From NCBI GenBank assembly GCA_001792895.1, contig MARA01000001.1, positions 1,364,001-1,428,000 of the forward strand: 64,000 nt of DNA, given 5' to 3'. This DNA is from Lentinus brumalis. Taxonomy: Eukaryota; Basidiomycota; Agaricomycetes; Polyporales; Polyporaceae. Below the pieces are notes generated by a model. That model searched no databases. It saw nothing but the letters and a program-made list of their open reading frames with translations, and was not told where the DNA came from. Both the position numbers and the translations under genes were made by a program. Positions 10,896-25,216 of the stretch are shown here, piece by piece (the first letter of the stretch is position 1; every line of letters starts with the position of its first letter).

Positions 10896-12719
10896 TCATG
10901 AATCCTCGTCATTGCCCCAGGAGCGTCTGGGCAAGGGTATCCCCACGAACATGAAAAGGAACGAGAGCACGATGAAGATGGCATACACGCCGTAACCATT
11001 AACCCAGTTGCTTTCAACAGACAGCGCGAATAGAGATGTCGCGGCGGCCGGTCCGATCGCGCGTACTACAGACGCGGCGAGCTGCGCAATTCCATTCGTC
11101 GCTCCGATCGAGGTCTTGTTCGGCGCCGCGCTGGTGACAAAGATGAAGATGCAACCTAGAGCCACTGTTCAGCATGACATACTTAGTGCATGATAAACGA
11201 ACACTTACCATAAGACATGTCCACGATGACCAGTATCGCAAGTTGTAGGATAACGAGACCCCACACGTGGGACGACATACCACCGGTCCGAGCCAGCACA
11301 TTGATGACCGGGTACAATGCGAAGAGCACGACGAACATCGACATCCCAACCTGGAACACGCGTTTGGGGCCCCAGCGCTCAACGAACCTCGCGAAGAAAA
11401 GAGCTTGAAAGATCCCGTCCATTATACCGAACGATCCGAGAATGAGTCCGATCGTCGACGGAGGCAGTCCGAGACCGCCGAGTTCGACGGGAGTCGAGAA
11501 GAAGAGAGGCTGGATAGCGCGGTACGCGATCTCAAGGAAGGCCAGTGCTGCATAGTTTGCGACAGACCAGATGACGGGGCGAGTGAGGAGGGCGCGCACA
11601 GGAATATCGGAGGATGCATTGGATGGAGCAACGTTGACGAGGGTGTCGTCGCTGGCGAACCTGACCATCTTCTTGCGGGTTTGTTTTGGTACAGTCTACA
11701 TCGTGAATGTTAGTATCTTGCGAGAGCATTGATGATGTACCACATACCTCACGCAAAAATGCAGCAGCAATACAGAAAATCACCGCCGAGAATACCGCCG
11801 ATGCGGCGCATGGAAGGAAATAAGGATAATATTGCCAAAAGGGACTTGTGAAAATGTCAGGCCACCTGTCGTGAGGTCTCGCTAGTTGACCGCCAATGAG
11901 AGGACTGGATAAACCGCGTCAGCTTCACAGTTGGTCAACTCGGGACCCCCGCACATACCCGATAGTACCTCCTATTGACCACATGACCGGCATCATGGCG
12001 AAACCTTGCGCCATATTTGACGAGTCAGTGAGATCTGCGCACAGTCATGTCAGGACAGTGCACACGCGCAGAGTCGGACGAGAGCGGACCTGCGATCATG
12101 CTCTTGATGACGCCGATGTTCCCATTGAGCATACCGACGATGCAGCGGCTTCAACGAATTATAACTTAGTCTCCAGCCGCAGACGAATCATCGAGGGTTT
12201 CACCTGATCACAAGCCCGGTGAATGTTTTGGCCAGGCCAAAGAACAGCATCGATATGCAAAGGCCTCCCACACCCGTGAGTAGGACGGGCTTTCGACCAA
12301 TGCGGTCAGATAGCCGGGCCCATTGCATGATGAACATGGCCTCGGTCGCGAAGAACAGGGACTCCTACAGCAAAACCATCAGCTGCAAGATGAACGGAAT
12401 CGCGACAAGCACGTACGATCAGCCCCGCATAGTATCCGACCTTTTTCTCGTCGCCCCGGTTATGTCTAGTTCACTGACGAGCTGCAGGAAGTCAATCACG
12501 CTGACAAGGTACACTCGACCTGGCACGGACACACACCTGGTTGATGAACGGGTATATGCAGTTCGACGTGATAGGCTCTGCCAACTGCATAAGCAGCAGA
12601 ACGAAAATCTGCAGCCTTGGCAGCGGTGTCGGGGCCTTCAACGTCTTCCGCTCCGGCGACTCCAGGAGAGCGGTCTCCTCATCGGGGTGCTGGCGGCGAC
12701 CATCCTGTGCGCTGTGCAT
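10896..12719 (-). CDS. MFS transporter, DHA1-like, with a one-base frameshift
   Basis: The gene has about seven exons with short introns. Exon 1 (12719-12537) starts MHSAQDGRRQ and ends YPFINQ in the first membrane helix. Later exons carry the MFS loop motif ARLSDRIGRKPVLL, SMLNGNIGVIKSM-like and IGPLIGGQLARP (the antiporter motif C region), then six more helices ending RRSWGNDEDS. About 12 helices are expected for a proton-coupled drug/metabolite exporter of the plasma membrane or vacuole; the substrate is unknown. In exon 2 (from 12481) the conserved ELDITGGDEKKVGYY reads only if one G is added to the 4-base run at 12454-12457. The gene is therefore either broken or wrongly sequenced. A longer start in frame near 12808 (MSAAVDK) is possible. 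Confidence 0.85.
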
Positions 12720-13833
12720 TCCAGGGGACAATGGAGAGACGGCGAGGATCCTGAGGGATGAAGTGCCTGTTCGACCACACTTCTCACCTTTATCAACCGC
12801 CGCGGACATAGGCTGGGAACTGGGCCATGTCAACAAATTTCTCTGACTCCGGCCTAGTCTTCTGCAATCATCTGGAAGAACATCCGGAGAGTCATAGAAT
12901 CAATCGGAAAGAATAAACCGCGGGCGTGCCCCGCGAGGCTCTCACGTAGGCGTCGGGTCAGTGCGAAGGTACGCGCCACGACACGTAAAAGCAGTATCAT
13001 CCGTCCGCTCTGATCACACTTCTGGACAGTGAGACCTACTCGCCGATCCGACTGCATTGGATCGATAGGAATCGATGGTCGACACAGGGCAGCGTCCAAT
13101 GGCTGTATGCTCTCCCGCCGTAAACGTCGAGTCTCGGGACACCGACACCGGCGCGAGCAACCAATCGCCAGTCGTCAGCTTGGCCTGGACCTGAATTTGA
13201 GCAGGTTTTACTAGGATTCACTTCGTCCAGCAGACGATTCGCGCGTTCGCTACCACAAGACTTCATCGAGGAAAAGATCGTCGCGGTGGGAGTGCGAACT
13301 GGCGAAGTCTGTACTGTCTGAAGATCTTCGCGGGGGCCGTGGTGGTCACTGGTTAAGATCACAAGCGCCGACACGTAACGGTAGCTACCATAGGAGAGCA
13401 GCACATATCGGATACCCAGCTTCGCAATCGAACCGCACCGCAGGAGCCCAGTTAGAAATTTCTCTGGAGTGCTGGGATGTCAAAAGGCTAACAGATTGCG
13501 CACCCCCAGGTCCGGCACCCGAGCGAAACTGACTAGATAGCTCTCAGGCTGTGGGGTGTCGAAACGTACAGAATGGCGTTCACGGTCGAGACATCAAGCC
13601 TCATGATGAAGGCGACAGGAAATCAGGATGTCTCGCGACATGAAGACATAAGAGTGAGATTAGTACGTACACGCTCGGTCAACCATTTCTGGCATCAACA
13701 GCGCACCTAAAGATGCTCGTTGAAATGTTGAGATACAGCTATCTAGTTCCCGCAGTCGAAGATGGCCCTATACTGTACATATTTACGTGTAATCAATATC
13801 ATCTGCCCCGCTCGCACGTCGCATCATAGCTGT
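12720..13833. other. Gap with no supported gene
   Basis: This lies between the 5' end of the minus-strand MFS gene and the 3' end of the minus-strand alanyl-tRNA synthetase gene. Short frames on both strands show no domain signature. It presumably holds the MFS promoter and the tRNA synthetase 3' UTR. Confidence 0.4.
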
Positions 13834-17422
<3,589 letters not shown>

Positions 17423-18775
17423 CTCCTCTGACTCGGGATTCAAAAAGTCGCGCTCTCACGTGCACGGAGGAGCTTGCAGTGCTCCGTCCTCCGTGTCCGT
17501 CCCGCGTCTCTCGCTTCCTTGCAGACTACCACCTCGTACGCGACGACAGGATGCAAGGTCACTGGCTGGTTGTTCATACTTGCGTACTGGAGTCAGAAAG
17601 CGGTCGCGGCCGGAGACATTCTGGTGAGTTGTATATATCGGAAATCCTGCTGTAGCTGGCGCCTGTGCATCCGGGTGCGCAAGGCCTACATAATAACAGC
17701 AGCGGGGCGAGGTTACTTAGCTGGTCGTTCGTGACAAGTAGGGCACTTTACGTGCGTATCAGTTGGAATGGTCGACCAGTGTGCAACACGTCGCACGGTG
17801 AGTCTCGCATCACCCGGAGGATGTCTCCTTCTTGACAATCTATCTAGGTAGCCAGTCCCGTGGACAGCTGGAGGAGAGGCTGTCTGTATAGCTGTCCGCC
17901 AACTCGTGGTATAAATCTTCGAAGAACTGCCATCGTAGCTTGTGAAGGCGCGGGACGGTCCCCTTGCGATGTCATGTTCAGATTCATGCCGCCAAGTGCA
18001 AGCCAAGTGTTGCAACCAGTGACATACACCTATATGCATACCAAGGGGTCTTCCGTACTGTGGAGAACATTGGTGAGGTGCAGCTTTGCCATGCCTGAAC
18101 ATGGCGAATGGGCTGCGCCGCTGGAAAAACCCGGCCTGAGAACTGGCATCTGTATGTCGCAGAAACGTCATGGTCATCGGTAGCAAGGGCTGATCTCACA
18201 AATCAGTCAACACGCCTTCGTGGGGATGGCGCGTGGTTATGTCCTTATGTCCACTTGCGCTGATCCACACTCCGGGATGGACGCTGAGCTTGCTTACAGA
18301 ACGACTGCTCAATAGCTCCCAGGAGCTCCTCAAGTCGTGATACTCCGTGAGTCGCACGTCTATACCTTCGCGGTTCTTGTGCGCCATAACAGACAACGAG
18401 CAAATATTACTGATTTGCATCAGTCAGAGCAAGGTCGAGTGCGGCTGTCCGGCATCCACGGCACAGTCGCGATATGGTGAGGACGGAAGCACACCCACGC
18501 AAGGCTGGAGATGACCTGCGACGTTCACCATCCCCCAATATGAGAAGGAGGTCGGAACATTTTGCATTGCGGCATTCTGGCTGCCTAGAAACACCCGGTA
18601 TCCCTTCCTCCCAGAACTCCCAGACTAGTCGTACAAGACAGAATACAGGAACAGCTAGAAGGTACAAGGATTCGTGAAGATCATGCATAGTCGTGAACTG
18701 TAAGTGCCCATTTGCTGCGTTAGCTGTTCGAATCGTCCGTCTGAACATGCATCGGTGTACAGGCTCACCTGTCAT
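17423..18775. other. Gap with no supported gene
   Basis: A 157-codon minus frame (17713-18186) and a 122-codon minus frame (18407-18775) are open but lack recognisable domains or a convincing exon context. I treat the region as intergenic, including the tRNA synthetase promoter. Confidence 0.4.
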
Positions 18776-19142
18776 TCATGACAACTCAAAGTCGCGAGGG
18801 TGGCGACGCTCGGAACCGGGCACATTGGGGACCATCGTGACGACCGGCTTGTACTGGGTCTGAGTCTGGGTCGCAGTCCAAGTGACGGGGAAGGTCGTCT
18901 CCCACTCGTAGGGAGCGACAGTCGTCCACACCTGCTCGATGCGGGTTGCGGTGAAGGTGTTCGTCGCGACGACCGTAGCGGTGGGGACCCACAAAGTGGT
19001 CAGGTGCTGTAGAAAGCTAAAGTGAGTTCCTTCATTCTGGTGATACGGGAACGGAGGGGCGTACCGCATCCTGCGTGGCGCTGGCACCCAGGGTAGCAGA
19101 GAGTGCAACGCCTGCGAGGGTGAGGAGAGTCGAGAACTGCAT
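18776..19142 (-). CDS. Small secreted threonine-rich protein
   Basis: Exon 1 starts at 19142 and encodes a classical signal peptide (MQFSTLLTLAGVALSATLG then ASA), with likely cleavage after the ASA. A 58-nt intron beginning GTACGC and ending CTACAG joins in frame to the second exon, which begins HLTTLWVPTATVV and contains TQTQTQ and a conserved-looking VWTTVAPYEWETTFPVTW stretch. The protein is about 100 residues, Thr-, Val- and Trp-rich, with no cysteine pattern, so it is not a hydrophobin. A TATA element lies about 108 bases upstream of the ATG. I recognise no family. Candidates are a wall-associated or effector-like small secreted protein. Confidence 0.75.
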
Positions 19143-19249
19143 GTTGACGAATGGAGCAAGTTCAAAGAGCAGCAGAGAGCGGGGATGCTGAAGCTTGGCG
19201 GACGAGCTGTTCGAGCAGGGACCTGCTTTTACCTCCCCTCGCGCTCCAC

Positions 19250-19258
19250 CTATATATG
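19250..19258 (-). promoter_or_regulatory. TATA box of the small secreted protein gene
   Basis: The minus strand reads CATATATAG about 108 bases before the ATG at 19142. The spacing matches the TATA elements in front of both terpene synthase genes in this window. This suggests a strong, regulated promoter; it is inferred from sequence only. Confidence 0.5.
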
Positions 19259-22202
19259 CGTTTTTTGAACCGTATGTCCCGTCATCTGGTGTCGCTTCTT
19301 CTGACCAGAATCGCCGATAGACGGTACGGCCGCGCGCTGCCAGATCCGGATTGATCTCTTGCATCATAGCCTCGTGCAATCCCACAAACGGGCAAAGGGG
19401 TCCCACGGCTTACGTGAAAGGTCGGATGTTCGTCGCTGCCACAAGTTCGCGGAGTTGCCGTGTTCGTCCCAGAACGGCTGCCACATGAGCTTGCCGCAGG
19501 TGCGGGAAGTCACAGCTGAGTAGCCAGCACAGCGGCTCGACGTGTCCGATGCTCAAAATTTTGGACAGCCCAGGGCGCGCTGCTAGCATGTGGCTGGCGA
19601 GCTATAACCGAGGATTTGCACGCGGGGCCTGGCATATCAAGAAGCGCACGAAGCGGAAGTTTTGGCCCGCCAGAAATCTCGCCTTTGCTGCGTCTGCCTC
19701 CGCGGTTCAATGGGCTCGCCAATGCTTTGTTCCGAGAAATTAGAGCGATTTCTGCGCGCCCCCTGCCTCGGCCGCCAGCCGCAAGGTAAGCCAGCAAGCT
19801 TCATTGCCAAGCGTCCATCGTTCACAAGTGCTCACACTACGTGTATTACGCTAGGCACGCGTACGGACGGTACTTTGTCAGACAGGCCCCCGGCTTCGAG
19901 AAGCGTTGCAAGGGGCACGTCCAACGAGGACAGCTCCAGTCCCATCGCCTACGTCATGCAAGACGTTCGGGCGGTCCGTATGAATATTATGCGATTCGCG
20001 ATTCGATGACAGTCATCTTATGTTATCGCATCCCCGCCCAACTCTCGTCTCCACTGTCAAAAATTATGCGCAGGACATTCAGCTGATCTGCTACCTGAGA
20101 AAGGCGCGTTATGGCTCTGCTGCAAGAGGGCCCTTGGTGTTCGCCAAGTCGCCAGACATGTTCAAGCTTGTCTTCCTCCTGTCTATGGCCGGCGGCGATC
20201 CAACACCCAGCGAGCCGCCTCGAGGGACGGTGATGGGGCACTTGGCCAACAAGCAATCGCCGATGGACCATGCTGGCTCCTCCATGACCCGTACCTTCGA
20301 TCAGCCTTCTAGCTTTCCTTGAGACGCGTTCTTACCCGCATTTGTTGCTCGTCCGTGCGGGCGGTGACGCGAACCGCCGGTGTTCGCACTCTCCCATATG
20401 TCAGCCACCTCGCTGATTAGAAGGTCCGTATCACGTCATCCCCTGTCATCACTGCTCATCCTGCTCACTTGCTTCGATGCTGTGCTCGCTGTTTAGCGCC
20501 ACCTGCTCTCCTTGTTTGCGGAAGCAGTTGGGTGGTTTGCTCGGCGCGATAAAATCATGGATCGTCAAGCAATGCACTGGTCGATCCCCCGCCTGTCAAG
20601 GTTGTCGTCGTTCAGCATGAATCCTCCCCCGCAACATCAAGCACGTCAGTTCACTCCAGACAATGTGTGCCTCAGCATGAGGTCGCTCAGCTTCTTCGCG
20701 AATGCCAGGCTGACAGGCCTCGAGGCCGTAAGCGTGACTTTGCAAACTCTCTGCACGGACGCGTTATTCAACCGTCCACGTATCGTATGACCGAAGGTTC
20801 ATATGCGTCACCAAAGATACGTTGAGACACGGGATACATGGGGAGGCGACGTACGAAACAGGCAAGCACATTACGGGACCATCACGCTAAGTCCGCCCAT
20901 ACGTACGTGATGACGGCGCCGCAGCTCCTCTCTGCCTCCACCTACAACGGCCCGCCACTCTACAGTCAGTAGTGTGTTGCGACGTTTTCAGATGATCGAT
21001 CGGTCCGGTCTTCATCGTGGTTCTCAACCAGGTACGCTTCTCTTTATTCGCGCACATACCAGAACATCGAGTGTTCTCTTCTCAACTCCACTTTGGGCTC
21101 ATAGGACACCACATGACACCCTGCACTGAGCAACAGAGGGCGAAGAGGATGAGCATGAGGCACATTCGCGCAAGATGAAGCCATTCGCAGCGGCTCACTC
21201 GTTCCGCATGGTCACCCGCTCCTGCCAGCCGCCGACTCTGCTGCCTCTGCAACAATCTCAGCGCACCTAGTCAACGAACTATACATCTCGCCCTTCCCGG
21301 GCGGCGACTAGCACTCGCGTAGACCAGCGTCCGGGGCCCGGTATCTGATAATGCTGGGCCAAGACGCCATGCGAGCGGCGCGTCCGAATGTCGGACTTCG
21401 GAGTCGCGCGTTGACTGTGTTAGCGGACGCAGTCGGTGGGCGGCAGGTGGGGAGAGATGCAGATCCTACAGAACTGCAGCAAATCAGGTGGGGCTGAATC
21501 AGATCTGGACACTCACGTCGGGCGGTCTGGATCGAACGCCTCGGTACGCCCGCGTGGGCCGCATGCAGCTATCGCTCTTCCTTCGTCCTGCAGCAGAACA
21601 ATGGACGGGAACTTGCGATAGGCCGACAATTGCAAGTAGGAGCCAGTCGAGATCAACCTCATCCGGGTACCGCTACCTGGTCAGTGGTGCTTGATGTTCG
21701 CTGATCCGACGCGACGCCGGACGCATCGTCGAAACCTCGATGCTTTATGGGCTTTTCGTGCAGTCGTGCGCAGAGGACGGTCGGGAGAGTCCAGCGGGAG
21801 CGGGCAGGCGGCGAAAGCTCAATGAAGTCGCCTTTCGAAAGCGACCTTTGTGAGTATTCAAGTTCTATGTATAATGTATTTTTTGGTGTGACGAACCATA
21901 TGAACATGCTTCGAACAGTGGCGGGCAGACGCATAGGGCGATCATCCGACAATGATCTCATTGACGCGGTCCCGATATTCGTGATAACCCAGGCAACAGC
22001 ATGCGTAGCGCTGCGAGCCATGTAGCGACCATGTCAGAGCGGAAGCAAGAGAACAGATTGCTTGCGCCGCCGTGGCGTCATCCAGACCACATGGACAGTT
22101 TGCGACCTGGCGTGCCCTACTGGCAGACGGACTCTAGAGCATCCCTTCTCGTTCCCTAGGATCCATTGAGCAGACTAGCCAATGAACCAGGGCAAGGGAG
22201 TG

Positions 22203-22229
22203 ACCAACTCCACCAACTCCACCAACTGC
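22203..22229. repeat. 9-bp tandem repeat, three copies
   Basis: Three adjacent copies of accaactcc, the last ending accaactgc. No function is apparent. Confidence 0.8.
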
Positions 22230-23029
22230 GAAAGGCAGGGTCAGTAACGGGCTGTGGCAGTGGTCCATGACCCAAAGTTCCAGTGCTCACCTCGACGTTC
22301 TCCTTGAAGATGACGCCCACACATTACGAGTACATGTCCCACGCATAGGGATGCATCCTCTGCATACCGCAGGGCGAGGGGGAGCAAGGTGTCCCTGACC
22401 TCGATGGGGCCCTGGTCGCCTGGGCCATGTATGGTGTGGCAACTTAACGGAGGCTTCATAGTTGATTAAGTATATCCTCCCCTTTGGTGGTGCAGGGCAG
22501 GGACGTTCTCGGTATATCTTGCGGTGAATGACGGAGGGGTGTCAAGGACGTCCCGAGGGTGGATATCCTAAGCCAGTGTCAACAGGCGGACATTCGGCTC
22601 ACGCCCAGCTGGGTACTCAAGCTTATGCACGATGTGTGCGATGCGCCTTTCGTAGAGTTGTTCAATACCATAGAAGCTGTGTGAGCGAAAACCCTCTGTG
22701 CAAACCAGTCAGTGGTCACGCACCTCGAGCATCTGCGCATAAACATCCGCGAGGGTCCACGGCGGTGGCCGAGCAAAGATAGGCATGAGACGGGGCATCA
22801 ACAGAACGGGCGCCGTGCGGGGGTGCTCAGAAGCTCCCCGAGAATGACATGTTGTCCGGTCAGTCCCCCATGCCATCGTGGACGTCAACGAAGGCATACT
22901 ACTCGACGGGGGATACCGATACCTGCGACGCATCAAACCCCTTCATTAGATTATCTTCAGTATCCCTATGCCGTGTATCATAAATGCGGAAGAAACCTTA
23001 GAAACCAAGTCATGCCACACTGTCGCGAG

Positions 23030-23047
23030 AGCAGCAGCAGCAGCAGC
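23030..23047. repeat. (AGC)6 microsatellite
   Basis: Six uninterrupted AGC triplets in a non-coding stretch. It could be polymorphic between strains. Confidence 0.9.
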
Positions 23048-23591
23048 ATTAAGCAATATGCAAGCAAGATGCAAGAAGCACAACCCGTTCGAACAAGTAC
23101 GCCATTACAGGCGCAGTACCCAATAACCGAGTCGATGAAGCAAGAGACGCGTGAGGTATGCAAAGAACAAGAGGACAACGACGAAAACGACAACAACCTG
23201 GACGTCTACAGCATATCTAGGATCGTGTAGGGTCGTGAGATTCGTGACGGGCATGGGGTATGAGACATAAAGCATATGTGCATATGGTGGTGGTATCAAT
23301 GTGTGCAGATGGACGGGAGCTGAGAAGATGCAGATGCGCGGAAGAAAAATGCGTGGAGATGAGCAGATGGCTGAATATGCATGGATAGGATCCTCAACAC
23401 TCCCCCCTGCGCCCAGATGGTGAAGGGGAGTGCATATACGAGGAGGGTAACCGCACGCGACGAGCGTCGTACGATAGCATGTGCTCCCGAGACCCCGTCA
23501 CAGGGCGACGACGCCCTGCGCGTCATGGGAGCACATCAGAAGATGTCCGGCGTTGGTCGCACGGGGAGGAACTTAGCCCTCCCGAGTCAAG

Positions 23592-25216
23592 TCAGTTCTT
23601 GACACCGCGCAGGAGGCTCTTCAGCGTCTTGCCGAAACTCTTCATCTTGGCCTTCACGGACGCGTCCTTCTGCCGCTCGCGGTACGCATAGTCGGACGGA
23701 GCGCCGTCCATCGACCGGCTGCGTGCAAGGTCCATTCGCATCTCCGTCTCCCCGCTGACCGAGAACCCCGCCCCACCGCCGGAGAACATCGACGGGCGCG
23801 CGTAGGACGTAGCCATCGCGAGATGTGACGCGCGCGAGAGGGACCGGAAGCGCGGGGTCTCGATATCCAGCGAGCGAGTCTGCCGCTCGTACATGACCGT
23901 CTGGCACTGGAACGCCGCGTCGAAGCTCGGACGCGCCCCGGTGGGAGGCGGGGAAGGGCTCTCGGGACGGGTCATGTTCTTCCGGATCGCGGTGTAGAGC
24001 GGACGCTGTGGATGCCCAAGAGGAATCGACTCCGCACCCGCGCCCGGAGGCGGGGTGCTGAATCTAATGCTGGTCGCCGCATTGGGCCGGGGTGTGCCCG
24101 GGGGTGATGCAGACTTGAAGCTGGTCGCCGTCTTCGGCCTGCGAGGCATCGACGGCGAGGCCGCGCCGTCACGACAGAAGCTGGCTACACTCGACGTGGT
24201 CGCACGGCGGCGAAGAGAGCATGACGATCGTTGACGGAGGACGGACATGCGGTTCTTGCGGCGGAGGCACGGGGAGCTGGGCAGCGGAGATGGGGACGGC
24301 GAAGGAGGAGTACAGGCTTCAGGAGCATAAGAACAGGGCTCACTGGTCTTCGTTAGGTCCCCATCGCAGACGGACATCCGTATGACAGTCGTTCGTGTGA
24401 CCGGAGTGGGGGTGTGCGGCGTTTGGGGATGTTGCGGACGTGAAGCTCGTGATGAGGGTGGACGCTTCGTTCGTACCGAAGACGGTGGGGTCGTAGCAGT
24501 CGAGGTGACGGACCTGCGAACGCGCTCGCGTAACCGTTCGCGATTCTGCAAGTGTACTGCAGCGATCTGGTCAAGGAAAGGCTGCAAGGTCGTGTCCTGA
24601 GGAAAAGATAGCGACCAAGGCCAAGGCCCAAGGTGAGATGCAGGGAACAATGGAGGAGGCAAAACGGGATCAATGACTTACCGAGGTCGCGGTAGCAACA
24701 ACGTCCGTCGCGGAATAGAGGACCGCGTTGCGATGCCTGCGGCGGACATCGTGAAGTTCGGTTTGGGAGGCGCCGTCGGGAGCCGAAACTCGCGTAGTGC
24801 GTGAACCTGGAGATGACGTCGCCGGAAAGGGCAAGTGGCCGCCGCCACGACTGAAAGGCGTGCCACAAAGCTTCCTCTCAATGCGACCAAGCTGCATCTT
24901 CTGTGCGTCGGTGAGGAGCATCGGCGAGCTAAGTCGGCGACGCACTACCACGGCCAGCGTGATCGCGTCGCACGTGCTAAAACACCACGGGCAAAGGGAT
25001 GAAATGAGGTTGGGGAAGTTGCACTTCGGGCAGACATATAGCGGCCGGTTCTCAGGCGCAACGAGGAGACATGGGAGCGACTCCCACCGCTTGGGCTGAG
25101 ACAGCTCGCGACATAAGTCCCGCGAAGAGGCCAGAGAGAATCGTACGAACCTGTTTACTCCGTTTCCGGAACTCCCTCAACAAGATCCGCGGTTGTTCTC
25201 CGTTCGGGTGAAGCAT
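23592..25216 (-). CDS. Unrecognised protein with paired CxxC motifs and Ser/Pro-rich tail
   Basis: Three exons join cleanly in frame: 25216-25151 (MLHPNGEQPRILLREFRKRS), 25095-24682 and 24596-23592, giving about 494 residues. Exon 2 carries LYVCPKCNFPNL and SLCPWCFSTCD, two CxxC pairs about 14 residues apart like a zinc ribbon, then TDAQKMQLGRIERKL. Exon 3 starts with an amphipathic LQPFLDQIAAVHLQNRERLR segment, continues as a long Ser/Pro/Thr/Arg-rich disordered region, and ends with a basic amphipathic helix KMKSFGKTLKSLLRG that could contact membrane or a partner. The intron donors (GTTCGT, GTAAGT) and acceptors (CTCAG, CCTCAG) are good. I do not recognise the family; it looks like a basidiomycete-type hypothetical protein. 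Confidence 0.8.

Larger units (their letters stand above)
19143..23591. other. Long gene-poor stretch (4.4 kb)
   Basis: No exon series, domain or transposon protein could be supported on either strand. Open frames are short, overlapping and compositionally ordinary. Two small repeats are listed separately. The stretch may be an eroded element or a long intergenic region. Confidence 0.4.
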
